Source: Planctomycetaceae bacterium
GTDB lineage: Bacteria; Planctomycetota; Planctomycetia; Pirellulales; Lacipirellulaceae
Direction: 5' to 3'
Assembly (NCBI GenBank): GCA_002702655.1
Contig: PABB01000067.1
Location: 62,001-126,000 of the forward strand
DNA: 64,000 bases
This document shows positions 1-8,470 of the stretch, one piece after another (the stretch's first letter is position 1; each line of letters opens with the position of its first letter). The position numbers and the translations under genes were made by a program. The notes below the pieces were generated by a model. The model did no database searches and was not told the origin of the DNA. It saw only the letters and a list, made by a program, of their open reading frames with translations.

Positions 1-474
1 GCGCGCGGTGTAGTAGTGGATCAGCGGCTCGGTGAGCCGCTCGTATTGTTCCAGCCGCTTGGCGATGACGTCCTGGTCGTCGTCGGTGCGGCCGCGTTTG
101 GACAGTCGCTCGAGAATCACCTCGCGCGCCACGACGATCTGCACGACGCGATCGACCGGCGTCCCGTGCTCGGCCAGCCACTCGTCGAGCGCCACGGCCT
201 GCGGCTCGGTGCGGGGAAAGCCGTCGAGCACGAAGCCCTGCCGGCAATCCGGCTGCTCGAGTCGGTCCTCGACAATCTGCAGCACCAACGCGTCGGGCGC
301 CAGCTTGCCCTGGTCCATGTAGATGCCGGCTTCGATGCCCAGCGGCGTTCCTTCACGCCGCGCTGCACGCAGCATATCGCCGGTCGAGAGGTGCGGTACG
401 CCCAGGCGCTCGCACAATCGGACCGCTTGCGTTCCCTTGCCCACGCCGGGAGCGCCAAACAATACAATTCGCAT
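1..474 (-). CDS. adk: Adenylate kinase, 3' end beyond window
   Basis: Catalyses ATP + AMP to 2 ADP in the cytoplasm. The first 158 codons are visible and the frame runs open off the left edge. The P-loop GAPGVGKGTQ is at residues 7-16 and the NMP-binding signature DGFPRT at about 84-89. The residues after the P-loop (STGDMLR) bind AMP in this family. The ATG at 474 gives the usual start, with the P-loop seven residues in. It follows secY by 78 bp, the classic secY-adk order at the end of the spc operon. The LID domain and the C-terminus are only partly or not present here. Confidence 0.97.
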   Translation of the reverse strand, partial: MRIVLFGAPGVGKGTQAVRLCERLGVPHLSTGDMLRAARREGTPLGIEAGIYMDQGKLAPDALVLQIVEDRLEQPDCRQGFVLDGFPRTEPQAVALDEWLAEHGTPVDRVVQIVVAREVILERLSKRGRTDDDQDVIAKRLEQYERLTEPLIHYYTAR

Positions 475-552
475 GACAGACCTCTCGCCCTTCGCGGCGA
501 GGCGGGCAACGCCTGACGGCAGAGGTCCACTGCCCGGCGAGGCGGACCTCTC

Positions 553-1941
553 TCAGGACTTCTCGAGCAATCCGGTGTAGTTGCGCATCACAAGGTGACT
601 ATCAATCTTCTGCACCAGGTCAAACGCGACGCTCACGGCAATCAGCAAACCAGTACCGCCGTAGAAACTGGCGACCGTGAACGACACGCCCAGACTGCTG
701 GAAATCATCGTGGGAATGATCGCCACCAAGGCCAGGAAGCCGGCCCCGACGTAGGTGATCCGCACCATGACTTTTTCCAGATAATCGGCCGTTCGTTTGC
801 CGGGTCGGTACCCCGGGATGAACGAGCCGTAGTTTTTCAGGTTCTCGGAGACGTCCTTCGGGTTGAAGGTGATCGCCGTCCAGAAGAAGCAGAAGAAGTA
901 AATCAGGGCCACGTAGCTGATGGCGTAGACGAAGCCGCCGCCGCGGGCGAACGCGTCGGCCGCGCCGGTGAACAACCGTCCCCAAAAGCTCCCCTGGTCC
1001 CAGTTGAGTCCCGCCAGCCACCCAAACAACAAAGCGGGCAGCATCAGCAGACTGCTGGCAAAGATGATCGGCATGACGCCGGCCTGGTTGACTTTGAGCG
1101 GCAGGAAGTTCTTGCCGCCGCCCATCACGCGACGACCGCGGATGTGCTTGGCGCTTTGCATGGGGATGCGTCTCTGGCCGAGGGTGATATAGACCACCCC
1201 CACCACGACCCCGAAGAACATCAACGCCAGCAGCAGCAATTGTTCGATGCCCAGGTTGCCGCCGCCGCTGCTGATGCTCACTTCGCTCTTAGCGATCAGC
1301 TCGCCGAAGGCGCCCGGCATGCGCGCCAGGATGCCGGCCATAATCAGCAGGCTGATGCCGTTGCCGATGCCAAACTCGTCGATCTGCTCGCCGACCCACA
1401 TCAGAAAGATGGTGCCGGCGGTCATGGTGAGCACGCCGATCAGTTTGGAACTGAAGTAGATATTGCCCGTGTCGGGGTTCACAAACGCCGAGGAGAGCAT
1501 CGTGTACGCGCCGGTCGTGTCTTTTTGCAGCACGTAGGCGTTGACGTAGATCCAGCTTTGGATCAAGCAGATGAGCACCGTTGCATAGCGCGTGTACTCG
1601 TTGATCTTCTTGCGGCCCGCCTCGCCTTCCTTCTGCAGTCGCTCCAGCGGCGGATAGACGCTGCCCAGCAGCTGAAAGATAATCGACGCCGAGATATACG
1701 GCATGATGCCCAGGCCGAAGATCGTGACGTTGGACAACTGGGTGGCGCTGAACACGGCCACCTGGTTGAGCACGTCAGTCAGGCCGCCGCCCTGTTCGGT
1801 GATGGCGGCCATCTTTTCGCTGTCGACGATGTGCAGCGGGACCTGAAAGCCCAGGCGGTAGACGCCCAGCAGAGCCAAGGTCAGCAGAATCTTGTTTCGC
1901 AGTTCGGGAATCTGCCAAACAACGCGAATCTTTTCCCACAT
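553..1941 (-). CDS. secY: Preprotein translocase subunit SecY
   Basis: Forms the protein-conducting channel of the Sec translocon in the cytoplasmic membrane with SecE and SecG. It has 462 residues and about ten hydrophobic helices. The family hallmarks GLGIMPYISASII and QRRIPMQ are easily seen. An upstream in-frame GTG at 1989 is possible, but the ATG at 1941 (MWEKIRV) matches the usual SecY N-terminus and has AGAGG about ten bases upstream, so I chose it. It lies between rplO and adk, as in most bacterial spc operons. Its partner secE is at 28.3 kb. Confidence 0.97.
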   Translation of the reverse strand: MWEKIRVVWQIPELRNKILLTLALLGVYRLGFQVPLHIVDSEKMAAITEQGGGLTDVLNQVAVFSATQLSNVTIFGLGIMPYISASIIFQLLGSVYPPLERLQKEGEAGRKKINEYTRYATVLICLIQSWIYVNAYVLQKDTTGAYTMLSSAFVNPDTGNIYFSSKLIGVLTMTAGTIFLMWVGEQIDEFGIGNGISLLIMAGILARMPGAFGELIAKSEVSISSGGGNLGIEQLLLLALMFFGVVVGVVYITLGQRRIPMQSAKHIRGRRVMGGGKNFLPLKVNQAGVMPIIFASSLLMLPALLFGWLAGLNWDQGSFWGRLFTGAADAFARGGGFVYAISYVALIYFFCFFWTAITFNPKDVSENLKNYGSFIPGYRPGKRTADYLEKVMVRITYVGAGFLALVAIIPTMISSSLGVSFTVASFYGGTGLLIAVSVAFDLVQKIDSHLVMRNYTGLLEKS

Positions 1942-2096
1942 GTGCCGTGCGTCCTCTCGCGCGAGCGCCGCTGAATCAGTTGCAGTCACCCAGCGGAACT
2001 GGGGCGTCGTTCTTCGCGAGCCGACCCGCCGGGGCAGTCATGACAACAAGGCCTGGCGACAAGCCCACGGCGATGGATTCGTACCGCGGCAATCCT

Positions 2097-2594
2097 TTAG
2101 GCCTGGGCCGCCTTGGCGGCGCGTTTCTTATCTTCCACAAGCGTCTTGCCCGGGAGCAAGACCATTTCGGCGCCGGCTTTCTCGATTTTCTCCGTGGCCG
2201 ACTTGCTGAAGCGGTGGGCCGAGATCTTGATTTTCTTCGTCAATTCGCCGTCGCCCAGCACTTTCAGCACGTCAAATCGGCCGCGAGCCAGGTTCTTCTC
2301 GGCCAGCGTTTCGGGCGTGACGTCCTCGCCAGCGGCAAAGGCGGCGTCGATTTGGCCCAGATTGACCACGACCACCTTCAGCGCCCAGCGGTTGTTGAAA
2401 CCGCGCTTGGGCACGCGGCGGACCACCGGCATGGTGCCGCCCTGGAAGACGGCAATCTGCGAGTGTCCGTTGCGCGACTTCTGGCCTTTGTGACCGCGGC
2501 CCGACGTTTTGCCATGGCCCGAGCCGGGACCGCGGCCGATCCGCTTGCGCTTTTTGTTGCGGTGAATCCCGCGGTTGACGTCATTCAGATTCAT
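2097..2594 (-). CDS. rplO: 50S ribosomal protein L15
   Basis: Large-subunit protein that binds 23S rRNA late in assembly. It has 165 residues, a little over the usual 145-150, with a basic Ala/Lys C-terminus. The glycine-rich, basic N-terminal segment ([17 protein letters not shown] at about 18-34) is the L15 signature. Its ATG overlaps the rpsE stop by 4 bp (ATGA), which implies translational coupling. The overlap also leaves no room for rpmD (L30), which often sits at this position. Confidence 0.97.
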   Translation of the reverse strand: MNLNDVNRGIHRNKKRKRIGRGPGSGHGKTSGRGHKGQKSRNGHSQIAVFQGGTMPVVRRVPKRGFNNRWALKVVVVNLGQIDAAFAAGEDVTPETLAEKNLARGRFDVLKVLGDGELTKKIKISAHRFSKSATEKIEKAGAEMVLLPGKTLVEDKKRAAKAAQA

Positions 2595-3175
2595 GAGAGT
2601 GTCACTCCGCGGAGTCGTTCGATCTCTTGCCGAGGACGCAACTGCTGCAAAGCGTTGATGGTCGCCTTGACCAGCGTCACCGGGTTATTCGAGCCGAAGC
2701 TCTTGGTGAGAATGTTGTGGATGCCGGCGGCTTCGCACACGGCCCGCACGGCGGCGCCAGCAATGACGCCCGTACCGGGCCCGGCGGGGACGAGCACCAC
2801 GCGGGCGGCGCCATAACGACCCTTCACTTCGTGGGGGATCGTCTCGCCGTCCATCGGCACTTCAATCTGGCTGCGCATCCCCTCTTTGACCGCCTTTTCG
2901 ACGCTGGGGGGGACTTCGTTGGCTTTGCCGTAGCCCCAGCCGACCTTGCCGTGGCCGTTGCCGACCACGACCATCGCCGCGAAGCTGAAGCGCCGACCGC
3001 CCTTGACCACGGCGGCGCAACGCTTGATCTTCACGACGTTTTCGGTCAATTCGCCGCGCTGGCGCTCCGACGATCCGCCGCCGCCGCCGCGCTGGCGATC
3101 GCCGCGTTGACGATCTCCGCCACGTCCACGATCCGACGAACCGCCGCGTTGACGTTCTGAGGTTCCGCTAGCCAC
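2591..3175 (-). CDS. rpsE: 30S ribosomal protein S5
   Basis: Small-subunit protein at the mRNA entry channel, important for decoding fidelity and helicase activity. It has 194 residues. The first 45 or so are a low-complexity extension of Arg, Gly, Ser and Gln ([13 protein letters not shown]-type), absent from the E. coli protein. The conserved core follows, with the double-stranded RNA-binding fold around [19 protein letters not shown] and the glycine-rich [10 protein letters not shown] loop near residue 133. It overlaps rplO by 4 bp. The basic extension may add rRNA contacts; this is inferred from composition only. Confidence 0.97.
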   Translation of the reverse strand: MASGTSERQRGGSSDRGRGGDRQRGDRQRGGGGGSSERQRGELTENVVKIKRCAAVVKGGRRFSFAAMVVVGNGHGKVGWGYGKANEVPPSVEKAVKEGMRSQIEVPMDGETIPHEVKGRYGAARVVLVPAGPGTGVIAGAAVRAVCEAAGIHNILTKSFGSNNPVTLVKATINALQQLRPRQEIERLRGVTLS

Positions 3176-3252
3176 GATTTGGTCGCTCCGAATTCAAATT
3201 CAAAATCGCGATTGGCGTGACGCCGACCGCGGCGAATGACTTGCCGTGCTAC

Positions 3253-3621
3253 TTAAAACTCTAATCCGGCCTCGCGAGCCGCCGCCGCCAGGGCCGCCAC
3301 GCGACCGTGGAACTTGGCCGAGCCGCGATCGAACCGGGCTTTCTTGACGCCCGCTGCCGCAGCCCGCTCGGCAATTGTCTTGCCGATCGCCGCGGCCGCG
3401 TCGCAGTTGCCGCCGTATTTGATCGAGCTGGCCAGCGATTTCTCTTTCGTCGACGCGTAGGCAATCGTCTTGCCCGCTTCGTCGTCGACCAACTGCGCGG
3501 TGATGTTCTGCAAGCTCCGCGTGACGCACAGGCGCGGACGTTCCGCATCGCCTTTCAGACGCTTGCGCACGCGCCACTTGCGACGCTGACGCTGCTTGCC
3601 GAGGTACTTGTGATGATCCAT
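3253..3621 (-). CDS. rplR: 50S ribosomal protein L18
   Basis: Binds 5S rRNA and helps place the central protuberance on the large subunit. It has 122 residues, normal for the family. The basic N-terminus (KYLGKQRQRRKWRVRKRL) is followed by the conserved RPRLCVTRSLQNITAQLVDD block. The C-terminus includes ARFDRGSAKFHGRVAALA, matching the family's FDR.G..YHGRV.ALA pattern. It sits between rplF and rpsE in the standard spc order. Confidence 0.97.
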   Translation of the reverse strand: MDHHKYLGKQRQRRKWRVRKRLKGDAERPRLCVTRSLQNITAQLVDDEAGKTIAYASTKEKSLASSIKYGGNCDAAAAIGKTIAERAAAAGVKKARFDRGSAKFHGRVAALAAAAREAGLEF

Positions 3622-3684
3622 GACTTCGGACCCTGACGATGGAATTGAACTGGCTTAGTGCGCGAGAGACTCGCGGGGCGGCGA

Positions 3685-4227
3685 TTACTTGGCGGTCTTG
3701 CCGGCCTTGCGGCGAACCTGCTCGCCCTCGTACCGCACGCCCTTGCCCTTGTAGGGTTCCGGCTTGCGAACAGCCCGCACCTCGGCCGCGAACTGGCCGA
3801 CCTTCTGCTTGTCGACGCCCTTGACCGAAATGTGCGTCTGGTCGGGGCACGTCACGTCGAGCCCCGTGGGAATCTTCTTGTGGATCTCGTTGGCGAACCC
3901 GACCCGCAGCTGCAGCGTGTCGCCCTGGATCGCGGCCAGGTAGCCGACGCCCTGGATCTCCAGCCGTTTTTCGTAGCCCTGCGAGACGCCCACGACCATG
4001 TTTTGAATCAGCGCCCGAGTCAGCCCGTGCAACGCCCGCGATTCGCGCTCGTCGTTGGACCGCGTGACAATCACTTCCTTGCCGTCGTCGCTGACCTTCA
4101 CGTCGATTTCTTCGCGGTGCGTCCAGTTGAGCTTGCCGAGCTTGCCCTCGACGGTGATTTCGCGCTGGGCGACGTTGACTTTGACGCCGTCGGGGATCGT
4201 GACGGGCTTTTTGCCGATACGGGACAT
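3685..4227 (-). CDS. rplF: 50S ribosomal protein L6
   Basis: Large-subunit protein near the sarcin-ricin loop, with two tandem repeats of the same RNA-binding fold. It has 180 residues. The start MSRIGKKPVTIPDGV is the canonical L6 N-terminus. The C-terminal PEPYKGKGVRYEGE at about 154-167 is the signature of the second domain. It lies downstream of rpsH. The rpsH-rplF spacer holds one of the 7-nt-period repeat pairs. Confidence 0.98.
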   Translation of the reverse strand: MSRIGKKPVTIPDGVKVNVAQREITVEGKLGKLNWTHREEIDVKVSDDGKEVIVTRSNDERESRALHGLTRALIQNMVVGVSQGYEKRLEIQGVGYLAAIQGDTLQLRVGFANEIHKKIPTGLDVTCPDQTHISVKGVDKQKVGQFAAEVRAVRKPEPYKGKGVRYEGEQVRRKAGKTAK

Positions 4228-4235
4228 GATTGGGA

Positions 4236-4390
4236 GGCTGTCAGCTGTCGGCTGTCGGCTGTCGGCCAGACGCGCTGCGTCCGGCCGATTGACCTGGGGC
4301 TCGATGCTTAAGGGCCGCTCCTGTTGATTGGTTCGCTTGAAATCTTCTCTGATGCTCTAGCCGACGGCTGAAAGCTGACAGCCGAAAGCC
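4236..4390 (-). repeat. Heptad inverted repeat in rpsH-rplF spacer
   Basis: One arm at 4236-4267 reads as successive 7-mers of the form GCTGTCR. The facing arm at 4360-4390 carries the complementary heptads GCCGACG, GCTGAAA, GCTGACA and GCCGAAA. Both arms fit the consensus GCTNTCR on one strand or the other, so the transcript could fold into a long imperfect stem. The loop of about 90 nt is larger than in the other spacers. Confidence 0.75.
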
Positions 4391-4393
4391 CGA

Positions 4394-4795
4394 CTACCAC
4401 AGCTCGCACAGCACTTCGCCGCCGAGCTTTTTCTGCCGCGCTTCGCGATCGCTGAGCACGCCGCGGCTGGTGCTGACGATCGAAATGCCCAGGCCGTTGA
4501 GCACGGGGTGCAGGTCGACCGCCCGGGTGTAAACGCGACGCCCCGGCTTGCTGACCCGCTTGATGTGGCGGATGACGCGTTCGCCGTTGGGACCGTACTT
4601 CAGGTCGATGCACAGCCGCTTGGCAGGCTCGCCGTCCGGTTGTTCTTCGTGCCAATCCCAAATGTATCCCTCGCGCTTGAGCACTTCGGCGACGCCGCGC
4701 TTCACCTTCGAAAGCGGCATGTCGACCAGAGGTCGCTCGACGCGCACGGCGTTGCGAATGCGAGTGAGCATATCGGCAATGGGATCGGTCATCAT
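4394..4795 (-). CDS. rpsH: 30S ribosomal protein S8
   Basis: Primary 16S rRNA-binding protein of the small-subunit platform. In E. coli it also represses spc operon translation. It has 133 residues. The N-terminus MMTDPIADMLTRIRNA and the C-terminal GISIVSTSRGVLSDREARQK motif are both canonical; the latter contacts helix 21. A short insertion around residues 50-60 (DWHEEQPDGEPAK) lengthens the central loop. The neighbours rpsN and rplF are in the standard order. Confidence 0.98.
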   Translation of the reverse strand: MMTDPIADMLTRIRNAVRVERPLVDMPLSKVKRGVAEVLKREGYIWDWHEEQPDGEPAKRLCIDLKYGPNGERVIRHIKRVSKPGRRVYTRAVDLHPVLNGLGISIVSTSRGVLSDREARQKKLGGEVLCELW

Positions 4796-4900
4796 CGCGG
4801 TCTTGTACTCCCGAGTCGGATGAACTCAGTCCGTCTCAACCAACGTCGCGCGGGCGGGCGTCGTGGGTTTGTGGAAAACCTGTTCGGTATCGTTAGTGAA

Positions 4901-5086
4901 CTACCAGCTCGCCTTTTTCACGCCAGGAATCAAGCCCTGGTCGGCCAGCTTGCGGAAGCAAATCCGGCAAATGCCGAACTTGCGGTACACGGCCCGCGGC
5001 CGACCGCACAGCTTGCAGCGCGATTCGCGCCGCGTGGAAAACTTCGGCGTCCGGTTGGCCTTGGCAATTTTCGACTTACTCGCCAC
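4901..5086 (-). CDS. rpsN: 30S ribosomal protein S14, zinc-binding type
   Basis: Small-subunit head protein. It has 61 residues, the length of the short zinc-containing (C+) form rather than the ~100-residue zinc-free form. The four zinc ligands are visible as CKLCGRP and CRIC, about 15 residues apart. The basic N-terminal [16 protein letters not shown] is typical. It lies between rplE and rpsH. A second, zinc-free paralogue, if the genome has one, would be elsewhere. Confidence 0.97.
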   Translation of the reverse strand: MASKSKIAKANRTPKFSTRRESRCKLCGRPRAVYRKFGICRICFRKLADQGLIPGVKKASW

Positions 5087-5149
5087 GGAGGGCCTCGCTA
5101 CCTGAACTGAACGTGAACTGGCGTTTGAATCGTGAAATCATGCGTGGAA

Positions 5150-5707
5150 CTAAGCAGCCGCGCCTTCGGTGCGGAACGGCATGCCGAACATCCGCAACAT
5201 TTCGCGGGACTCTTCGTCCGAGTTGCCCGAAACGCACAGGGCGATATTCATGCCCTGCTGTCGGGTGTATTTGTCGGGGTTGAGCTCGGGGAACACCAAC
5301 TGTTCGGTGAGTCCCAAGCTGTAGTTGCCGTTGCCGTCGAACGCCTTGGGGCTCAAGCCCCGGAAGTCGCGAACACGAGGCAACACCAGGGCAATCAGCC
5401 GATCGAGGAACTCGTACATGCGAGCGCCCCGCAGGGTCACCTTGCAGCCAATGGCCATCCCCTCGCGAAGTCGGAAACCGGCCACCGACTTGCGGGCTCG
5501 GCAAACCATCGGCTTCTGGCCGGTGATCTCGGTGAGCGCCGCCACGGCGTCGTCCATGTGCTTCTTGTCGGCAATCGCGCTGCCGACGCCCATGCTGACG
5601 ACAATCTTCTCCAGCTTCGGCAGGCTCAGCCGGTTCGTGCGGCCAAACTTTTCCGCCATCGCCGGCAAAATCTCGTTGGCGTATCGTTCTTGCAGTCGGG
5701 GAGTCAT
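5150..5707 (-). CDS. rplE: 50S ribosomal protein L5
   Basis: Binds 5S rRNA and contacts P-site tRNA at the central protuberance. It has 185 residues, normal length. Family motifs include LPKLEKIVVSMGVG near residue 29, a block resembling TGQKP.V.RA.KS.AGF.LREG.AIGCKVTLRG, and the later YSLGLTEQLVFPEL. It follows rplX by about 66 bp and precedes rpsN. Confidence 0.98.
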   Translation of the reverse strand: MTPRLQERYANEILPAMAEKFGRTNRLSLPKLEKIVVSMGVGSAIADKKHMDDAVAALTEITGQKPMVCRARKSVAGFRLREGMAIGCKVTLRGARMYEFLDRLIALVLPRVRDFRGLSPKAFDGNGNYSLGLTEQLVFPELNPDKYTRQQGMNIALCVSGNSDEESREMLRMFGMPFRTEGAAA

Positions 5708-5773
5708 GGGACGCGAGGGGCTTAGGGCGAAGGTCGGCGGAGCGACCCGTTCGCAGTGAATTGACCTGACTTG

Positions 5774-6121
5774 TTACTTCTTCGCGTGGGCTTCCTTGGC
5801 CGGAGCGATTTCGCCGGCCGAGGCGCCGCACTTTTTACAGAACCGTTCCTTGGCCCCTGAATCCGTGAACCGTGCGCCCAGCCGAGTCGGCTTGCTGCAC
5901 GACTCGCACACGTAGGCCAAGTTCGACAGTTGGACCGGCATTTCCTTGCTGAGCCGGCCCCCTTGCGGGTGCTTCTGGCTGCGCCGCACGTGCTTGTACA
6001 CGCGGTTGACGCCCTCGACGAGCGCCTTGCCGTTGGCCCGATCGACGCGAATCACGCGACTGGTCGTCCCCCGGTCGGCGCCGGTGATCACTTGCACGTT
6101 GTCGCCGGTCTTAATGAGCAT
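5774..6121 (-). CDS. rplX: 50S ribosomal protein L24
   Basis: Assembly-initiator protein of the large subunit. It has 115 residues from the ATG at 6121. The KOW motif (TGDNVQVITGADRGTTSRVIRV) begins at residue 5. An in-frame ATG at 6187 exists, but it would overlap rplN and add a 22-residue leader unlike the family. The C-terminal half carries CESC and CKKC pairs, so this is the zinc-ribbon-type L24. The last residues are Lys/Ala-rich. Confidence 0.96.
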   Translation of the reverse strand: MLIKTGDNVQVITGADRGTTSRVIRVDRANGKALVEGVNRVYKHVRRSQKHPQGGRLSKEMPVQLSNLAYVCESCSKPTRLGARFTDSGAKERFCKKCGASAGEIAPAKEAHAKK

Positions 6122-6183
6122 GGCTGGAAATGGTGCTGAGTATCTTTTACGGAAATGAAGACTGCAGAGTCGGCTGGCGAGGG

Positions 6184-6552
6184 TCAAACCACCTCGCTGG
6201 CCAAGCTGACGATCTTCATAAACTTGCGCTCGCGAAGCTCCCGGGCGACCGCCCCGAAGATGCGCGTGCCGCGCGGATTGTTGTCTTTGTCGATGATGAC
6301 CACGGCGTTATTGTCGAAGCGAACGTAGCTGCCGTCGTTGCGACGCGTGGGCGCCTTGGCCCGCACGATCACGCCGCGGACCACCGACTTCTTCTTCAGG
6401 TCGCTGCCGGGAATCACGCTCTTGACGCTGCAAATAATCACGTCGCCCAGGTTGGCGGTGCGCCGACGGCTGCCGCCCAGGACTTTGATGCACATCACTT
6501 CCTTGGCGCCGGTGTTGTCCGCGACGGCCAAGCGGGTCTGCATTTGAATCAT
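6184..6552 (-). CDS. rplN: 50S ribosomal protein L14
   Basis: Large-subunit protein at the intersubunit bridge and the binding site for RsfS. It has 122 residues, the invariant family length. The N-terminus [27 protein letters not shown] is near identical in pattern to other bacterial L14 proteins. The central [21 protein letters not shown]-type block and C-terminal GPVARELR-type block (here [23 protein letters not shown]) are intact. It sits between rpsQ and rplX. Confidence 0.98.
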   Translation of the reverse strand: MIQMQTRLAVADNTGAKEVMCIKVLGGSRRRTANLGDVIICSVKSVIPGSDLKKKSVVRGVIVRAKAPTRRNDGSYVRFDNNAVVIIDKDNNPRGTRIFGAVARELRERKFMKIVSLASEVV

Positions 6553-6644
6553 TGCAGGATCAACTTTTCGAGTCTTCTTGGGCGTCCGTCGGGCGGTGTG
6601 GCAAAGTCGTTCGCCGCCGCGGCGCCAAATGTTCTAGGGATTGA

Positions 6645-6956
6645 CTAGTCGTTGCTCGCTTCGGCAGCCGCCGCTTCCTTGGCCGCGGCCCGCATGGCCG
6701 CGATGTCGACCAGTTGGCTCTTCGCCACGACCCGCACCAGTTCCCACCGCTTCGACTTCGAGCGGGGCGGACACTCGATGATCTCGACCGTGTCGCCCGT
6801 GCCCGAGGCGTTTTCCTCGTCATGCACGTGACAGACGGTCCGGTTGCGGACGAACTTGCCGTACTTCGGGTGCCGCACGAGCCGGTTGATCTCAACCCGC
6901 CGCGTTTTGTCGCACTTGTCGCTGACGACGACGCCGATGACTTGTTTTTTGGGCAT
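6645..6956 (-). CDS. rpsQ: 30S ribosomal protein S17
   Basis: Primary 16S rRNA-binding protein with an OB fold. It has 103 residues, longer than the usual 80-90 because of an Ala/Glu-rich tail after residue 85. The conserved GVVVSDKCDKTRRVEI beginning near residue 8 and the VDIAAMRAAAKE-like end are visible. It follows rpmC. Both flanking spacers are around 95 bp, and the rpmC-rpsQ one contains a heptad repeat pair. Confidence 0.97.
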   Translation of the reverse strand: MPKKQVIGVVVSDKCDKTRRVEINRLVRHPKYGKFVRNRTVCHVHDEENASGTGDTVEIIECPPRSKSKRWELVRVVAKSQLVDIAAMRAAAKEAAAAEASND

Positions 6957-6963
6957 TGCTTAC

Positions 6964-7049
6964 GGGCTTTCGGCTATCGGCTTTCGGCTATCGGCAGGAT
7001 CGCGCCGTCGACCCGTTGGCCCACGACCGACAGCCGACAGCTGACAGCC
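6964..7049 (-). repeat. Heptad inverted repeat in rpmC-rpsQ spacer
   Basis: The arm at 6964-6996 is a run of heptads GCTTTCG / GCTATCG. The facing arm at 7027-7049 is GCCGACA / GCTGACA. The loop between them contains CCGTCGACCC, a string recurring in the loops of the 8.8 and 9.2 kb copies. It fills almost the whole spacer. Confidence 0.8.
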
Positions 7050-7052
7050 CTC

Positions 7053-7259
7053 TCACTTTTCGCTGGCGGCTTTTTGCCGCTGGGTTTGAATGGTTCGCAC
7101 GCGGGCAATCAGCCGACGTTGACGACGCAGCTCGGTCGGTGCGTCGAGACGCTCGGTCTGGGCCTGCAGTCGCAACCGAAACAGCTTGTCCGCCGCGTCT
7201 TTCGCGGTCAGCTCGAGCTGTTCGTCGCTCATCTCTCGCAAGTCTTCGTTGTGGGCCAT
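7053..7259 (-). CDS. rpmC: 50S ribosomal protein L29
   Basis: Small helical large-subunit protein near the polypeptide exit, part of the docking site for trigger factor and SRP. It has 68 residues. The pattern REMSDEQLELTAKDAADKLFRLRLQAQTERLDAPTELRR matches the two-helix L29 fold, ending in the usual RRLIARVRTIQTQRQ. It sits between rplP and rpsQ, with heptad repeats in both flanking spacers. Confidence 0.97.
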   Translation of the reverse strand: MAHNEDLREMSDEQLELTAKDAADKLFRLRLQAQTERLDAPTELRRQRRLIARVRTIQTQRQKAASEK

Positions 7260-7263
7260 GGTC

Positions 7264-7353
7264 CTGTCGCTATCGGCTATCGGCTCTCGGCTCTCGGCCA
7301 GAAACAGCCGCCGACCCCTCTGGCCGACAGCTGACAGCCGACAGCTGACAGCC
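7264..7353 (-). repeat. Heptad inverted repeat in rplP-rpmC spacer
   Basis: This is one of the cleanest copies. The left arm has GCTATCG, GCTATCG, GCTCTCG and GCTCTCG in exact 7-nt phase. The right arm has GCCGACA, GCTGACA, GCCGACA and GCTGACA. The loop is bounded by GGCCAGAAAC and TCTGGCC, which extend the stem. Some mismatches would be G-U pairs in RNA. Confidence 0.85.
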
Positions 7354-7356
7354 CAA

Positions 7357-7767
7357 CTAAGTTCGTTTAATCATCCGCACGCGGACCGGCATCTTGTGAG
7401 CCAGACGCGCGAAGCAGATCTTGGCGGCCTCTTCCGACACGCCAGCCAGTTCGTACAGCACCGTGCCCGGCTTGAGCGTCGCCGCCCAGTAATCGGGTTC
7501 GCCCTTGCCCTTACCCATGCGGGTTTCGAGCGGGATCGAGGTAATCGACTTGTGAGGGAACACGCGAATGTAGAGCTTGCCTTCGCCGCGGATGTACTGC
7601 TGGGCGGCAATACGCCCCGCTTCGATCGTCGCAGCGCTCAACCAGCCGCCTTCGACGGCTTGCAGGCCAAACTCGCCAAACACCACCGTGTTGCCACGGG
7701 TCGCATTACCTCTTATACGACCTCTTTGGCTTTTTCTGTGCTTGACCCTCTTGGGCATCAGCGCCAT
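7357..7767 (-). CDS. rplP: 50S ribosomal protein L16
   Basis: Large-subunit protein near the A-site tRNA elbow. It has 136 residues from the ATG at 7767. That start gives [17 protein letters not shown], the canonical L16 N-terminus. It has GAGGA eight bases upstream, inside rpsC. The coding region overlaps the last 62 nt of rpsC in another frame, far more than a normal stop-start overlap. The overlap uses AGA/AGG arginine codons and AT-rich codons unlike the rest of the gene. The C-terminal region ending [14 protein letters not shown] is standard. Confidence 0.96.
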   Translation of the reverse strand: MALMPKRVKHRKSQRGRIRGNATRGNTVVFGEFGLQAVEGGWLSAATIEAGRIAAQQYIRGEGKLYIRVFPHKSITSIPLETRMGKGKGEPDYWAATLKPGTVLYELAGVSEEAAKICFARLAHKMPVRVRMIKRT

Positions 7768-8401
7768 CGGACTCGTCCTCAAACATGCCTTGGTTGACCC
7801 ACACCTGGACGCCAATGTGACCTTGGGCGGTCTTGGCTTCCGTAAAACCGTAGTCGATCTTCGCTCGCAGCGTGGAAAGCGGAATCGACCCGGTGCTTTG
7901 TTTTTCGCGCCGCGCCATTTCGGCGCCGCCCAGGCGACCGGCCAATTGGATCTTCACCCCCTTGGCGCCGGCCTCCATCGTCTGCTCCATCGCCCGCTTG
8001 ATCGTGCGACGGAAACTCGCTCGCTTCGCCAATTGCTCGGCGATATCCTCGGCCACCAACTGCGCTTGCAGCTCGGGCCGATTCACTTCTTCGATTTTGA
8101 TATTGATCCGGCGACCGACCAGGCCCTGCAGTTCGTCCTGCAGACGCTCGACCTCTTCGCCCTTACGACCGATGATCACGCCCGGGCGGGCGGCATGCAG
8201 CACGACCTTCACCTCGTCGCGCGTCCGCTCGATCTCCACCTTGGGAATGCCGGCAAATTTGTATTTGGAATGAACGTACTTGCGAATCTTTTGGTCTTCG
8301 ACCAGCAGGTCGGCAAACTCCTGCTTCGACGCGTACCAGCGGCTCTTCCAGCCGAGCATCACGCCGGTGCGGAAACCGATTGGATTGACTTTTTGACCCA
8401 T
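7706..8401 (-). CDS. rpsC: 30S ribosomal protein S3
   Basis: Small-subunit head protein at the mRNA entry tunnel. It has 231 residues from the ATG at 8401 ([13 protein letters not shown], canonical). An in-frame upstream start at 8467 would overlap rplV territory and adds nothing conserved. The KH domain with [13 protein letters not shown] is near residues 67-79. After the conserved core ends at about residue 200 (VQVWVNQG), an acidic then basic tail follows. It is encoded on top of the rplP start. Confidence 0.97.
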   Translation of the reverse strand: MGQKVNPIGFRTGVMLGWKSRWYASKQEFADLLVEDQKIRKYVHSKYKFAGIPKVEIERTRDEVKVVLHAARPGVIIGRKGEEVERLQDELQGLVGRRINIKIEEVNRPELQAQLVAEDIAEQLAKRASFRRTIKRAMEQTMEAGAKGVKIQLAGRLGGAEMARREKQSTGSIPLSTLRAKIDYGFTEAKTAQGHIGVQVWVNQGMFEDESDGADAQEGQAQKKPKRSYKR

Positions 8402-8470
8402 GAGTAAAACTCTGCCTGCTGGTTTGCCGAGCGGCTCGCACTGGCGACCCGCCGACGGTGAAAACACCAG

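Noticed and set aside
1939-1989. GTG start for secY 16 codons upstream of the chosen ATG
   Set aside because: No Shine-Dalgarno and residues unlike other SecY N-termini.
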